Shown: positions 39,047-49,393 of the stretch, piece after piece
How positions within the stretch are numbered: the stretch's first letter is position 1
Layout: each line of letters starts with the position of its first letter
Source: Agrocybe praecox
Taxonomy: Eukaryota > Basidiomycota > Agaricomycetes > Agaricales > Agrocybaceae
Direction of reading: 5' to 3'
Length of the DNA stretch: 64,000 nt
NCBI GenBank assembly: GCA_964017145.1
Contig: OZ024846.1
Coordinates: 372,001-436,000, forward strand
Program-made: the position numbers and the translations under genes
Notes under the pieces: generated by a model
What the model saw: the letters and a program-made list of their open reading frames with translations, nothing else
What the model was told of the DNA's origin: nothing
Databases searched by the model: none

Positions 39047-40449
39047 ATGTACAGTCGCTTGTTCTTTACCGCTTACCTCGTTGTTTTTGCTTCTGCGACT
39101 CCTGCCCCGGAGAAGCGCCAAGCTCTGGCACGCGTCGTAACGAGCTGCGTAAACTCAAACACCGCTGCGCTAACTTTTGTAAGTCATTGACCTTCGTAAA
39201 CAATGCCAATTTGTGAATAACATTTGGAACTCAGGACGATGGCCCGTATATCTATAAGTAAAGAATCTGACACTTCGGAATATGCAACTAGATTCACAAA
39301 CTACCCATATCTCTCCAGCACGGATGTCGTCAATACCCTTAACGCGGCAGGAGCCAAGGGCACATTTTTCTTCAGTGCGTTAACACGAGACGGCTTCATA
39401 ACTATGTATGGTATATAACACAGACACATACAGATGGAAATAATTGTCTGTTTTGTTGTGATCCTGTACCCAGCATGCCTGGATACTAACCCTCGAATTT
39501 ACAGACGACTGCATTTATAACACAGATGCTGCAGGCCGTGTACTTAATGCTTTTCAAAACGGCCACCAAATTGGCTCGCATACATGGGCTCATCGGGACC
39601 TCACTACCCTCTCTTGGGATGATAGTCAGTGTTCCACTTACTACAGAAAAATTTACTGGATTTTCAATCTTTTTTTCCTTCGTATAGTCCACAATGAGAT
39701 GTGGTTAGTCGAACGTACGTCTATATCGGACCCAGTCTTTTATTATCCCCCTATCTAATATTAATGGACAACAGAGGCTTTTACCAGGATTGCTGGCGTC
39801 GTTCCAGCATTCATGCGTCCTCGTGGGTATTGACTTAATTTTTGAACATCATCAAGGTTGATTGAATGATCTCGCCGCTAGCCTATGGAAATTACAACGA
39901 TCTCGTCAGACAAGCTTCCGCTATCAGGGGTCAGGTCCTTGCTATTTGGGACTTTGAGTTAGTTGTAGAATCATTCTTCGAATACGATCCATTTCGACTA
40001 ACCATTGTTGTTGGTAGTTCAGGGGATTCGACTGGATCCACTGTCGCTCAGAGCGAGGCAGCATACGATCAATTGATCGCGAAACACCCTAAGAACATAC
40101 TTGCCCTCAACCACGAGACGGAAGGTTTGTCTTCACGTACATTGATTGATAATGAAACAAAACCAAAATTTTCTTCTTCAACAGAAACCACTGCGTGAGT
40201 TCCCCTTCCCGAAACATCTCAGTCAGTCGACTCAATAACATTTAACAGACACCAAGTATTGCCATACGCCATCAAGAAGTTGCAAGCTGCGGGATATAAA
40301 CTCGTTACTCTTGCTGAGTGCACAGGGCTCCCCGCCTATCAGAGTCAGGTTGCACCCGGAAAGCGCGATGTGAGCTACTCCAGCCAATTTCCTTCCATTC
40401 GTGTCAGAAGTTGATGTATCCGCTTTAACAGTCTACCTGGCACTGTTGA
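39047..40449 (+). CDS. Secreted chitin deacetylase, CE4 family (copy 2)
   Basis: Same family and size class as the gene at 10674. A signal peptide (MYSRLFFTAYLVVFASA) precedes a KR site and the NodB domain. LTF/DDGP is split by an intron at the same place as in copy 1. GTFFFN, SHTWAHRDLTTLSW with the two metal-binding His, FMRPPYGNYND, IWDFDSGDS and ALNHETE follow in order. The C-terminus is RDSTWHC, with the stop at 40447-40449. No anchor, chitin-binding module or Ser/Thr tail. Expected to convert chitin to chitosan in or outside the wall. The exon after DDGPYIY is uncertain: two acceptors are possible near 39290, so up to about 12 residues there may differ. Protein divergence from copy 1 is substantial, so the duplication is not recent. 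Confidence 0.9.
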
Positions 40450-41029
40450 ATGGCATGCATCCAGTGACATCATCCCCCCTTTCAAAAAGAAATTCGAACA
40501 TCCCCATAACTTCCTTCTTTGAAAATGGCTTACTCGTCGTATAACTAATGGACTCTTTCCTAACTGAATTGTTTCCCTACTTGCTTCATTTCTTATGTCC
40601 ATAAAATTACCAGGACCATTGGACTGTTTTTGTCAGCGATTCCATCACCTTTTTTAAGTAATGTCTTTACGATGATTGTATACCTAGCCTTGATTTAACA
40701 GAGGATCATTCAAATGCCCACTAGCCTGGCACTTAGTAGAAAAGTACAATAATTATTGGCTCAGGGGACGCCTCCTTTAGAAATTAACCACTGCTCGTCG
40801 GAGGACCAATTAGAAAAGCTTCTTAGACTAGAACCATCATCATCTTAGACTTCAAAATCTAACTGTTACCTCTCTGTGTACCACAAGTTCCTAATTCTTT
40901 TTCTCAAGCGTCTGAGACGTGAGTTCTGTGCTATATTGTAATCATTGGAACTTGAAGGATATATGGTGTCTTTCAAGTACACAACCTCGGTAGACGTCGA
41001 CCTAGGAGGACGCTGCGTTAAACGATAAA
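40450..41029. other. Intergenic, no gene seen
   Basis: The 580 bases between two plus-strand genes hold the 3' UTR of the deacetylase and the promoter of the next gene. No motif or repeat stands out. Confidence 0.5.
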
Positions 41030-42079
41030 ATGCAGCTTGTCGTCGATATACTCATTCTAGGAGCTGGATGGACCTCTGGTTTCTTGACTAAACTATGCAA
41101 TGAACGCAGTATCACGTATGCTGCCACGAGTAGATCCGGACGTGACTCGACCATCAAGTTTATCTTCGACCCTGAATCGGACGACACAGAACCTTACGTT
41201 GGACTTCCAAGAGCGAAGGTCGTGTTGATAACCTTCCCAATCGTCGCGAAAGGTGCTTCGGAGCGATTGACGCGGTTATACACTGAGAGTCATGCTGGAT
41301 TGGATGGAGACGAGAAACCGAAATTTATTCAGCTTGGTACCACAGGCATATGGGACGTAAGTCACCCTTTTAAGCATTTTATCCAAAGCACAAATTGCTA
41401 TAAATGATATATACATAGGGTACCCGTCTCAAAACCGATTGGCCACCGAAACCGACAGAAAGCAAGTGGTTTGATCGACATTCGCCCTATCTGAAGACCC
41501 CTCGAGCAGAGGCAGAGGATGAATTGCTGGCTTTATCGGCCACTTATCCTTCAACAGTCCTAAACCTCTCCGGTCTATGGGGCGGTGCTAGGTCTCCCAA
41601 GAATTGGGTTGAAAGAACGGCGGGGACGAAGGAACTGTTACGAGAGAAAGTCTGTGCCTATGATCATTCACTCTATCTCTATGGTAGCTCATATCTCTTA
41701 CTTTTCCTTGCAGGGCAGTCTCCATGTTATGCACGGAGATGATGTTGCTTTGGCCATCCTGACTGTGGCCCAAAACTTCGAGAAAGCTCAAGGACAAAGA
41801 TGGCTCCTCACTGATGGTCGGGTGTACGATTGGTGGGACCTGGCATCTGCTTGGGGAACACCTCCCAAATCGTTGTCGGCCATTCCTTCCCAGTTACCAC
41901 CCAAACTGTCCATCGATGCAAACAGAGGTCCTCAAGCCAAATGGGTGCGCGAGCTAATGGAAGAAACAGGTGTTCGAGCCTTGCCTCGCAACGTCGAGTC
42001 GTTGGGTCGTGCATTAGATTCCAGAGAGTTTTGGACCACTTTCGAAATCAGCCCTTGCCGATCTCGAATCGAAGAGTGA
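41030..42079 (+). CDS. NAD(P)-binding Rossmann-fold epimerase-like protein
   Basis: Three exons. The N-terminus VVDILILGAGWTSGFL holds the GxGxxG-type dinucleotide motif near residues 10-16. GTTGIWD then splices (intron at about 41356-41420) into GTRLKTDWPPKPT. LNLSGLWGGARSPKNWVERT precedes the second intron (about 41660-41713), and GSLHVMHGDDVALAILTV follows. The protein ends CRSRIEE at 42079 and is about 300 residues. The layout fits atypical short-chain reductase/NAD-dependent epimerase relatives found in fungi, with sequence like bacterial YeeZ. Substrate is unknown. The typical YxxxK catalytic pair is not evident, so a binding or atypical catalytic role is possible. Confidence 0.78.
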
Positions 42080-42760
42080 TTGAGGTAGCAAGCATTACTT
42101 GATTAATATTTTCAAAACGATTATTGGGGTGTTACTGGTTTGTAATAACACATGTCGAAAACATAACATCAATGAGGGGCGTACGGTAACAGACGGCTTT
42201 AACACCAGACTGACTTCACCAAGTCTTTGTACTACCATAGAATCCATGGTAAACAAAATTGCCCGTTCCGATATCTGTGCCATCAATAATCCCTTTTCAG
42301 AGCTTACGGAGTGTCTTTTCTGTTAGAAGGTTTTGTCTTCCGACACTATGTTGCTATGGCATGAGCAAATTGTTGTCAGTAGTAGCCTGGACTGAACAAT
42401 ACGGTTGGACCAGTGAGCCTTCTTTCTGTCATCAGAATCCACACTTTTAATTGTGTTGATTGTGAATTTGCAGGTTATTTATATCTCCTAAGAACAGTCG
42501 ATTAAAAGGTTAACCGGTTACGTTTAAGATGACTTTGAAAAGGCTTATCGACGACGACGCGTTTTTTTGTAAATCGGTAGTAACCATGGCCTGGATTCTG
42601 GTTTCATACTTAAAGGAATGATCCTGGATATTATTCCCTTCCAAACGCTGTTCCCCACTCTCAATACCAATTCGACAGTCACCTCAACCGACCGTCTATC
42701 TTCAATTATTTTGCATTGAACCCATTACAACCAATTTCACCCGGATCTTATATCCACACC
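42080..42760. other. Intergenic, no gene seen
   Basis: Short frames only. The last ~100 bases carry a pyrimidine-rich stretch just upstream of the next start. Confidence 0.5.
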
Positions 42761-43975
42761 ATGAATCAGGAATTCAAATTTCTCTCCGAAGAAAATCGAT
42801 TTTGCGATACTCGTACAGCTCGCTTCATTTGCGTCATAATCTTGATCGAATACTTTACCCCTTCATTATCCCCAATCATCCTTCTTTTCCTACTATGTCA
42901 TGCCCTCAAAGTTTTGTGGGGTTTTGCTTCGACTGGCATCCCACTCGGAAGGGTATCGATCACCTTATTCGATACTGGGAGCAGAAGGACACTCAAGGTT
43001 GAAATTGGAGGTTCGCGTCATAACAATGATTGGCTCAATTATCTTCAAACATCAGCCCGGTATATGAGACGCGCTACCGTCGTGTACAATCTCAAACCCT
43101 TCAAAATCGACATACTACTGCACGCCGAGCCTGGCTCCGAGACAGTGGCCATACAAAATCTCTCTAGAACGCTGGAATCCATTTCAGCATCTGTAAATTG
43201 TCCTCGTGCTGCCAACTTGGATCTCAACGTGGAGATAGTTGGATTGGACCGTGCTGCTATCTGCGATGCCATGAAGAAGAAGTGCATCACCCTTGGAGCT
43301 TTGGAAAAACTCGAAAGGCTGTCGTGGAAAGGCCCATTCTCAAGATGTCTCCTCCAGAAAAGGCGACCTCGTCAACGTGTCCTCAAAGACCTATTCCTCA
43401 GCGGACCATCGCCACCACGCCCAGTATCCAATATCAGACTCCCTCATCTGAAGGACCTTTGTTTGACCGACTGTGTAATTGAACCAAGTGCTGTGCTTGA
43501 CCTACTATCTTGTAGTCCTATCTTGGTATTGATGGAGGTTGACAGAGTGGGATATCCTCTGGAACAATCTGGGTATAACCAGAATTCCGAGCAACCCAAT
43601 CTGCCTTCTACCTTCAAACATCTCCACATCAAGCATCTAACAATATCCTCGACTTCTAATCTCGAATACATCTTCAAACATATGCAACCGCAAAACCTAG
43701 AATCTTTGACTCTGCGACTTGCCTGCTCCGCCATTGGTTACCGAGTAGAAGAAGACATCGTTAACCTCGAAATACCGTGGTCATTACTGAAGAAATTCGA
43801 GCTGAAGGCACCGATGGACCTTGCTTCTATGTGCTCCTTAAATCTTTTCTTCAAGACGGAGGCATCACCCCAAGGTACCCGTGATCATGTCTTGGTCGAA
43901 GATTGGTGGATGGACTCGCGCCGGAAGTTGAGCTTCTTGCATCCTAGGATGACCAGATCTTTAGTTGCACCATAA
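42761..43975 (+). CDS. LRR/F-box-like hypothetical protein, single exon
   Basis: An uninterrupted frame of 404 codons from the first ATG. It shows irregular leucine-rich segments (LPHLKDLCLTDCVIEPSAVL, FKHLHIKHLTISSTSNLEYI, LESLTLRLAC) like those of mushroom F-box proteins. The N-terminus has a hydrophobic stretch (FICVIILIEYF...PIILLFLLC, about residues 25-50) and no recognisable F-box. It may be a relative that lost its F-box, or a model in which upstream coding sequence is missed. If F-box-like, it would select substrates for SCF ubiquitin ligase; without the F-box that role is unsupported. Confidence 0.6.
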   Translation: MNQEFKFLSEENRFCDTRTARFICVIILIEYFTPSLSPIILLFLLCHALKVLWGFASTGIPLGRVSITLFDTGSRRTLKVEIGGSRHNNDWLNYLQTSARYMRRATVVYNLKPFKIDILLHAEPGSETVAIQNLSRTLESISASVNCPRAANLDLNVEIVGLDRAAICDAMKKKCITLGALEKLERLSWKGPFSRCLLQKRRPRQRVLKDLFLSGPSPPRPVSNIRLPHLKDLCLTDCVIEPSAVLDLLSCSPILVLMEVDRVGYPLEQSGYNQNSEQPNLPSTFKHLHIKHLTISSTSNLEYIFKHMQPQNLESLTLRLACSAIGYRVEEDIVNLEIPWSLLKKFELKAPMDLASMCSLNLFFKTEASPQGTRDHVLVEDWWMDSRRKLSFLHPRMTRSLVAP

Positions 43976-44241
43976 ACGAAAAAATAAATCAGAGGAACTA
44001 TTATATGATATTCTCGAGTCATAAACATTGTTATATAACTACGCACCCATGGGCCATACCCACGTCCTTTCTCCCTTTTATACTGCTTTTAGTATGTACT
44101 TGTAACCAACACATAATCATTCTCTGACATGTTATTTTTATTCGTGTATCATGTGTATACATGGACATCGCACTGCAACATACGGACATATCTAAACGTT
44201 CAACCCATGTCTACTCAAATGATTTACAGACCCGATACCGT
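43976..44241. other. Short convergent intergenic region
   Basis: This separates the stop codons of two convergent genes. Nothing notable. Confidence 0.5.
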
Positions 44242-45060
44242 TCAGTTGGCAGAGGCGTCAGGCCCAACCATCATAAACGTCCCCCCAATCGGCTGTCCAA
44301 GTCCAGTGTCGGCGATGAATTGGCTAACATTGAAATGGGGCCGCTCTGGAGGGTCTGAGGTAATAAATGTCTGCCTTTCGAAACCAAGAGGCTGACGAAA
44401 CAGCAAAAATATATACCTAGAAGAAATGGGTGGAAAGTGAGTAAGATCGTATTTAATTTAAATCCAGCGATCTACCGGTGAGGGTCGGATGGTGCGAGTG
44501 GACGCGGTTCATGATAAGAATGCAAGGCTGGCGTGTTGTTTACAAGAAGAAAGGGATCGTGCAGGTTTCTTAGCTTGAAATTGGCGCCGACGAAGTGACT
44601 GATTGGCCCGACACTTCTGTTCTGTGGGGTTGGAGCATCCGGGTCAACCATTGCAACGACGAATGGGCCTTCACCCGTGTGTCCAATTACTCTGAAAGTG
44701 GGCTGTTCCAAAGTAGCTTAAATACGGGGGTAATCGATTGAATATTTGGGTTACGTGTAGTAGTAGCTATAATACGTACCATTTCGAGGAAGGCGCAGTC
44801 CAGCTGTCAGAGGAAGCGGGCGCAAGCCGCCATGCAAAAAAGTAACCTCCAGGAGAGCCTGGGGTCGGAACTGAATTCCCAGGTCCTGTGGTATCTGCAG
44901 TATAAAATTTTCAGTGAAGCTTTTCAAGCAATGAAGATGTGATGATATTCACCTCCGCTTCATAGAAGGACCGACGGACATCATGCAGGCCAATGTCTTG
45001 CGCAAGAACGACGCAGGCTAAGACTGCTACAAGAAGGAAGTTGCAGAGGAGTACGACCAT
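44242..45060 (-). CDS. Secreted PEBP-like protein (copy 1)
   Basis: A signal peptide begins at ATG 45060 (MVVLLCNFLLVAVLACVVLA, cleavage near AQ). Exons then read QPTFRVIGHTGEGPFVVAMV, followed by DPDAPTPQNRSVGPISHFVG, the first conserved phosphatidylethanolamine-binding motif. YHEPRPLAPSDPHR then splices (about 44475-44410) into YIFLLFRQP, the second conserved region. The C-terminus is GQPIGGTFMMVGPDASAN with stop at 44242-44244. PEBPs bind phospholipids or small ligands and can act as protease or kinase inhibitors; this fungal type is probably secreted. It lies about 190 bp downstream of a paralogue on the same strand. The exon between 44960 and 44800 is inferred from frame only. Confidence 0.85.
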
Positions 45061-45250
45061 GTTCTGCTGGTTAGCATATACACCTCGCAGAAGCCTCTCT
45101 TAAATATGCACGTTCTGCCCTAGAGGAGTGTGGAACGAATCGACGGTTCGGACACAAGTTTTTGGTATCAGACGGTATCAGCCACCAGATAGATAGATTA
45201 TTACTACAGAAGAGCCTGAATCGCATCTAACGATCGTATTATGGTACTCT

Positions 45251-46090
45251 CTAATTCTGCGTCTTCGGCGGGATGATGCTTTCAATTGGCGAGTTTGCAT
45301 AGGGACCAACCAGCATGAATGTGCCTCCGATTGGCTGACCAAATCCCGTGCCACTCATGAACTGGCTAACGTTGAAGAAGGCGATGGATGAAGTGGAATT
45401 AATCATCGTCTGGCTGTTGAATACATCCGACTGGTGGTACACCAAGAATATATCTCTGGAACACGTACATCAGTCTTACAAGATATGACAATCATGCTGG
45501 GAATTATCGGAAGCTTACCGATGAGGGTCTGAAGAGCGGATGGGACGTGGTTCATGGTAAAACGTCGTAGGGACCGTGGTGTTGACCAGCAGGAAAGGAT
45601 CGTGAGGATCAGAAAGAAAGTAATTGCCACCCATAAAGTGTCGGACATCTGAAAGTGTACGATTTTGTGGGGTGGGGGCGTCGGGATCGATAGATATAAC
45701 CATGAACGGTCCTTTTCCAGCGTTCCCTTTTAACCGGTAAAAAGGGGGCAAGAGGGTTGCTGCGGATGAAAAGTAAGTATCAGTAAGCTGGCTCTGCAAA
45801 GATATACACTAATGTTGGGTACCATTTTTCTCTAATCTCTTTCCAGAAGAGACGATTACCGAGCTTCCATTAGGCTGAGGGAACATGACTTCCAGGAGGA
45901 CCTGCGGCTGGAAGACAATGTGTAAATCCTCATGGATCTATGAATTTAAATCAGAATACAATGGTTTGTTGGTGACTCTTCGAACCTTGGCCTTTTCAAA
46001 TGCGGTCACTACATCTGTCAGACTGCAATCCTGAGCGCTGGAAATGAGCCCAAAGAGCGCGACCACGAGGTAACGATTCCAGAATAACAT
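45251..46090 (-). CDS. Secreted PEBP-like protein (copy 2)
   Basis: Begins at ATG 46090 with signal peptide MLFWNRYLVVALFGLISSAQ. Spliced exons give VLLEVMFPQPNGSSVIV, then YRLKGNAGKGPFMVISI followed by DPDAPTPQNRTLSDVRHFMG, and YHEPRPIRSSDPHR joined across an intron (about 45517-45457) to YIFLVYHQS. The C-terminus GQPIGGTFMLVGPYANSPIE extends about ten residues beyond copy 1 and ends at 45251. Intron positions and motifs match copy 1, which supports a local tandem duplication followed by divergence. Ligand and role are unknown. Confidence 0.85.
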
Positions 46091-47241
46091 CCCTCAGAGT
46101 GTAATGAAATCTCGGAAGTCATTTGCTTGTGCGCGCTTATAGGCCCATTCACAGATAAGACATTTGATGATCCGGTTCATTAAGATTTCGATGTTAACTA
46201 GGCTGAATTATCCTTCAAGTGTTTTGAGCCCGACTGCGACCCGATTAAACACATAAGCTGTAGCCGTTCTAAAGGATGTCATCTTTCGCCGGAGTTGCGC
46301 AGAAATCAACAAAATAGTCAGAGAGTCAGGATTCATTAAGAGTATTAGGAGTCTACAAGAGACAAACTTCAACGTTCAACAGCCAACGTTGACGAAAAAT
46401 CCCATTGGTCACTAAGATCTAATCACGTGATGCTGACGCGTAGAATAATGACGCGTCTGCGTCGGCTAGAGTCTCCTCTAGTACTTGATACAAACTATTA
46501 TTCACACTTCAAGCTTGATGATTTATAATGGGTGAGACCATTATGAAGAGGCGTTGGCGACTTGCACTCGAACTTGATTGACGCAATTCAAACCGAGACA
46601 GTCTAGTAACTTTCATGCCAAAAAGAGCAGTACTTAACGGCCAGAAGAAGTCCTCTGATGAGAGGTCATTTTTTGAAACTACTGGGCTAGTTATACAGAG
46701 GTATTGTATATCTATCTCCAGAGTCTTTGTCACTTCAAACATAGCAATAATCAAACGCTGCAAAAGGTGACCGATACTGCCCTGAATATCTGACATAGTA
46801 CGCACGAAGGTACGGTAAAACCTCCAGCGGAACCGTACGCTAATTGAACGGAACATAGCTCGGCATAATCGGCATTTCCAGCAAGAGAGAAGTCCCCATT
46901 CAAAATCAAGATCGATCAATATTCTGACTCTTATATACGTGAACGAATTTTAAGAGAGCAGCTTTGAGTGAGACTACCGGAAGAGCAATTTGGCAACGAG
47001 GGCAAGAAACAAGAAACAGGTTTATATTCATATTATATCGTAAATGGCATGAGCTACTGGACAGGGTATACAGTAGATTCATTAGACCAAGTGTGCTTAG
47101 CACTTCGAGAGCAATATTTACTTTGTAGGAATGCGAATCACTGCTGCCATGTAAGAGTCAATCGGTGAATAATATCATTGGTGCGTTAGAATTTCGCATC
47201 AATGGAGAATGTGTAGTCAAAATCAGATGTCGAACAGATTC
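46091..47241. other. Intergenic region
   Basis: Minus-strand frames at 46509-46919 and 46906-47103 start at non-ATG codons and show no recognisable domain. They are not supported as a gene. Otherwise featureless apart from promoter sequence of the PEBP gene. Confidence 0.4.
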
Positions 47242-48810
47242 CTACCAAAGGTCTTCCCAATAATTAGGTAAGTACACCAAAGGCTGTGATCCCGCATTTC
47301 TTGGGTAATTGGCTCTGAATATGTATAAGGGAAAATCGGGAACACGCTCTGAAACAGTGAGCAATAATCCCTGTTTTTTTAGCCGCAATAATGTTCCGTA
47401 ATCTTGAGGAAATTTGTCGATGTCCATGCACAGTTCGAGAATCTCGAGGTTTTCACGTCGAGGCCAAACTACGTTTGACAGTACGGAATCCCTTGCTTCC
47501 CAGTTGTGTAATGTTAACCTTTTGAGGTTTGGTAGACCCCGTGGCCGCCGTCGTTGATAATCAAATGGGACTAAAAGCTTCAATTCTTGTTCTCCAACGC
47601 GAGACAGTACGTTCAGGGTATGTACCCCGTCAAATATAGGGGATAAAAGGACGCGCATGTTGCTAGCATCAAGATAGAGTATTCGGATGATGCAATTTGA
47701 ACGCGCAACCATGTTGGTGAGCGATAGAAGGCCATGACCTGACAGATCATCATCATACGGATTGCGATCGTTAAGCTCTAAGTGCGAGAGCATAGGAAGG
47801 GTGAAACCATCGAATAAGGCCGAGTTATCGCAGGGTCCGCCGATGACCAATCGCTCGACACGAGGAAGAACAACGGACGCAAATCTTGGCATAGGATTAA
47901 GATTTTCGATGATTCTACGCTCAGGAGCCTGTCGAAGTCGGAGAACCTTTAATGACCGACATGCTGCCAATGCATTCAAATGAGTTGATAAATCAGTGAA
48001 TCGGAGGGAAAGTTCCGAGATTTGAGACCATGAAATTCCTTCCCTCGATAGGCCGGGCAACGAGCCTCCCCAATCAATACTACTCAGAGCTGTCGACGAA
48101 TGTAGGAGGTCGAAGAATTCATCGGTATGAGCGGAATCCCATGTTTCTGCTCGAATACGATATTCTTCCAGGTTTTTAATTTGTTGTGAGGATAGAATGG
48201 ATATCATCTCTTGGATATTTTTCATCTTCAAGGTGAACCTCACTCGTTTCCAACGATGAGCTTCTGCAGCAAATAGATTGAGAATGGCCAGGGATGCGGG
48301 GTCTGGATCACAGTATTGTTCCAATCCTATGCTCAAAAGACAATTTCCTGTTTTTCCAAGTAAAAACGACACAAAATCCACATCAGACTGAGCTGGTGAC
48401 ATAACCATGATCGTAGACCATAACGTCGGTGTGGCTTGGACGATAGACCTCCACAATGGACACACTCGCGTAAGGATTAGAGGAGTGGTCGGAGAAGAGC
48501 CAGAGCTAATTCGACGACGGATGTGATAGGTATAATGATCCTTATGTTCCGTAGAATCGCTGTGGACGACGTAGGAAAAAATGGTGGTTATGATTTCGTT
48601 CGGTAATTGTTCGATGAATGGGGGTTGTGGGTTTACAATGTGGGCTGGCTCAAGAGCATTCGAAGTGTCGACTGGAGAGTAGAAATGCTTCCACATAATC
48701 CATCGCAGAAATTTGAGCCCTTGATCCCATCCTGTTGATAACCAACTAGGCCTCTTGACTCGCCAGAACTTGGTAGCAAATTCAATAGACCGCTCGCTTT
48801 TCGTCTCCAT
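47242..48810 (-). CDS. F-box protein, single exon
   Basis: A 522-codon frame starting at ATG 48810. The segment FIEQLPNEIITTIFSYVVHS (about residues 65-84), then LILTRVCPLWRSIVQATPTLWSTI (about 112-135), is the F-box motif as seen in mushroom F-box proteins. The remainder carries weak leucine-rich segments (LSHLELNDRNPYDDDLSGHG, LKRLTLHNWEARDSVLSNVV). The expected role is substrate selection for an SCF ubiquitin ligase through Skp1 binding. The substrate is unknown. This family is large and fast-evolving in Agaricomycetes. Confidence 0.82.
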   Translation of the reverse strand: METKSERSIEFATKFWRVKRPSWLSTGWDQGLKFLRWIMWKHFYSPVDTSNALEPAHIVNPQPPFIEQLPNEIITTIFSYVVHSDSTEHKDHYTYHIRRRISSGSSPTTPLILTRVCPLWRSIVQATPTLWSTIMVMSPAQSDVDFVSFLLGKTGNCLLSIGLEQYCDPDPASLAILNLFAAEAHRWKRVRFTLKMKNIQEMISILSSQQIKNLEEYRIRAETWDSAHTDEFFDLLHSSTALSSIDWGGSLPGLSREGISWSQISELSLRFTDLSTHLNALAACRSLKVLRLRQAPERRIIENLNPMPRFASVVLPRVERLVIGGPCDNSALFDGFTLPMLSHLELNDRNPYDDDLSGHGLLSLTNMVARSNCIIRILYLDASNMRVLLSPIFDGVHTLNVLSRVGEQELKLLVPFDYQRRRPRGLPNLKRLTLHNWEARDSVLSNVVWPRRENLEILELCMDIDKFPQDYGTLLRLKKQGLLLTVSERVPDFPLYIFRANYPRNAGSQPLVYLPNYWEDLW

Positions 48811-49393
48811 AATATCGTGTTCTTATACACTGCGGTCCCTAAAATGTTTTGAGATATTCGATTTAAGAGGACCACAACGCAGGACTTACAAAAAAGAAGG
48901 AACAGTGTATCAAGAAGTAACAACGGTTTATATATACATCGAAGGAAGACAACCTTGAGGCCTAAGTGCTACCGCAGCGCCTTGAATAACCTTTGTCCCC
49001 TGATTCGGTCGATTTGGATGTTTCACATTCCAGAATACCCAAAGATCAACACCATGAGGGTGACATGAGGCCACGAGAGAATGAGATCCAGCTTTGTCGT
49101 CTGACAATTCTTCTAGATACCCAGTTGATATCCAGTTATGGCCTTAATGACGGTATTATAGAATGTCACAGTCATTTCATCGATGATCGCGTGGAATCTA
49201 CATATTTCTGTTAGAGATTGCATGTGTCGACATTGCCAAACATAGAATAACACAATTTGGGAGAGCACTAGTCTGGCAGTGAGGCAGTGACCGCCGCCGT
49301 CACTGTAGTCTGTGATCTGTCGACTCGGATCGTTGTAAGCAATAAGGTTTGATCAGGAACACTATCTTAATTCACACACCCATCCTAGAGACG
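48811..49393. other. Divergent promoter region
   Basis: This region separates two divergently transcribed genes and must hold both promoters. No clear TATA box or repeat. An open frame continues upstream of the next ATG to a TTG at 49349, but no ATG lies there. Confidence 0.45.

Noticed and set aside
46509..47103. Two adjacent minus-strand frames considered as a gene
   Set aside because: Both start at non-ATG codons and show no family features.
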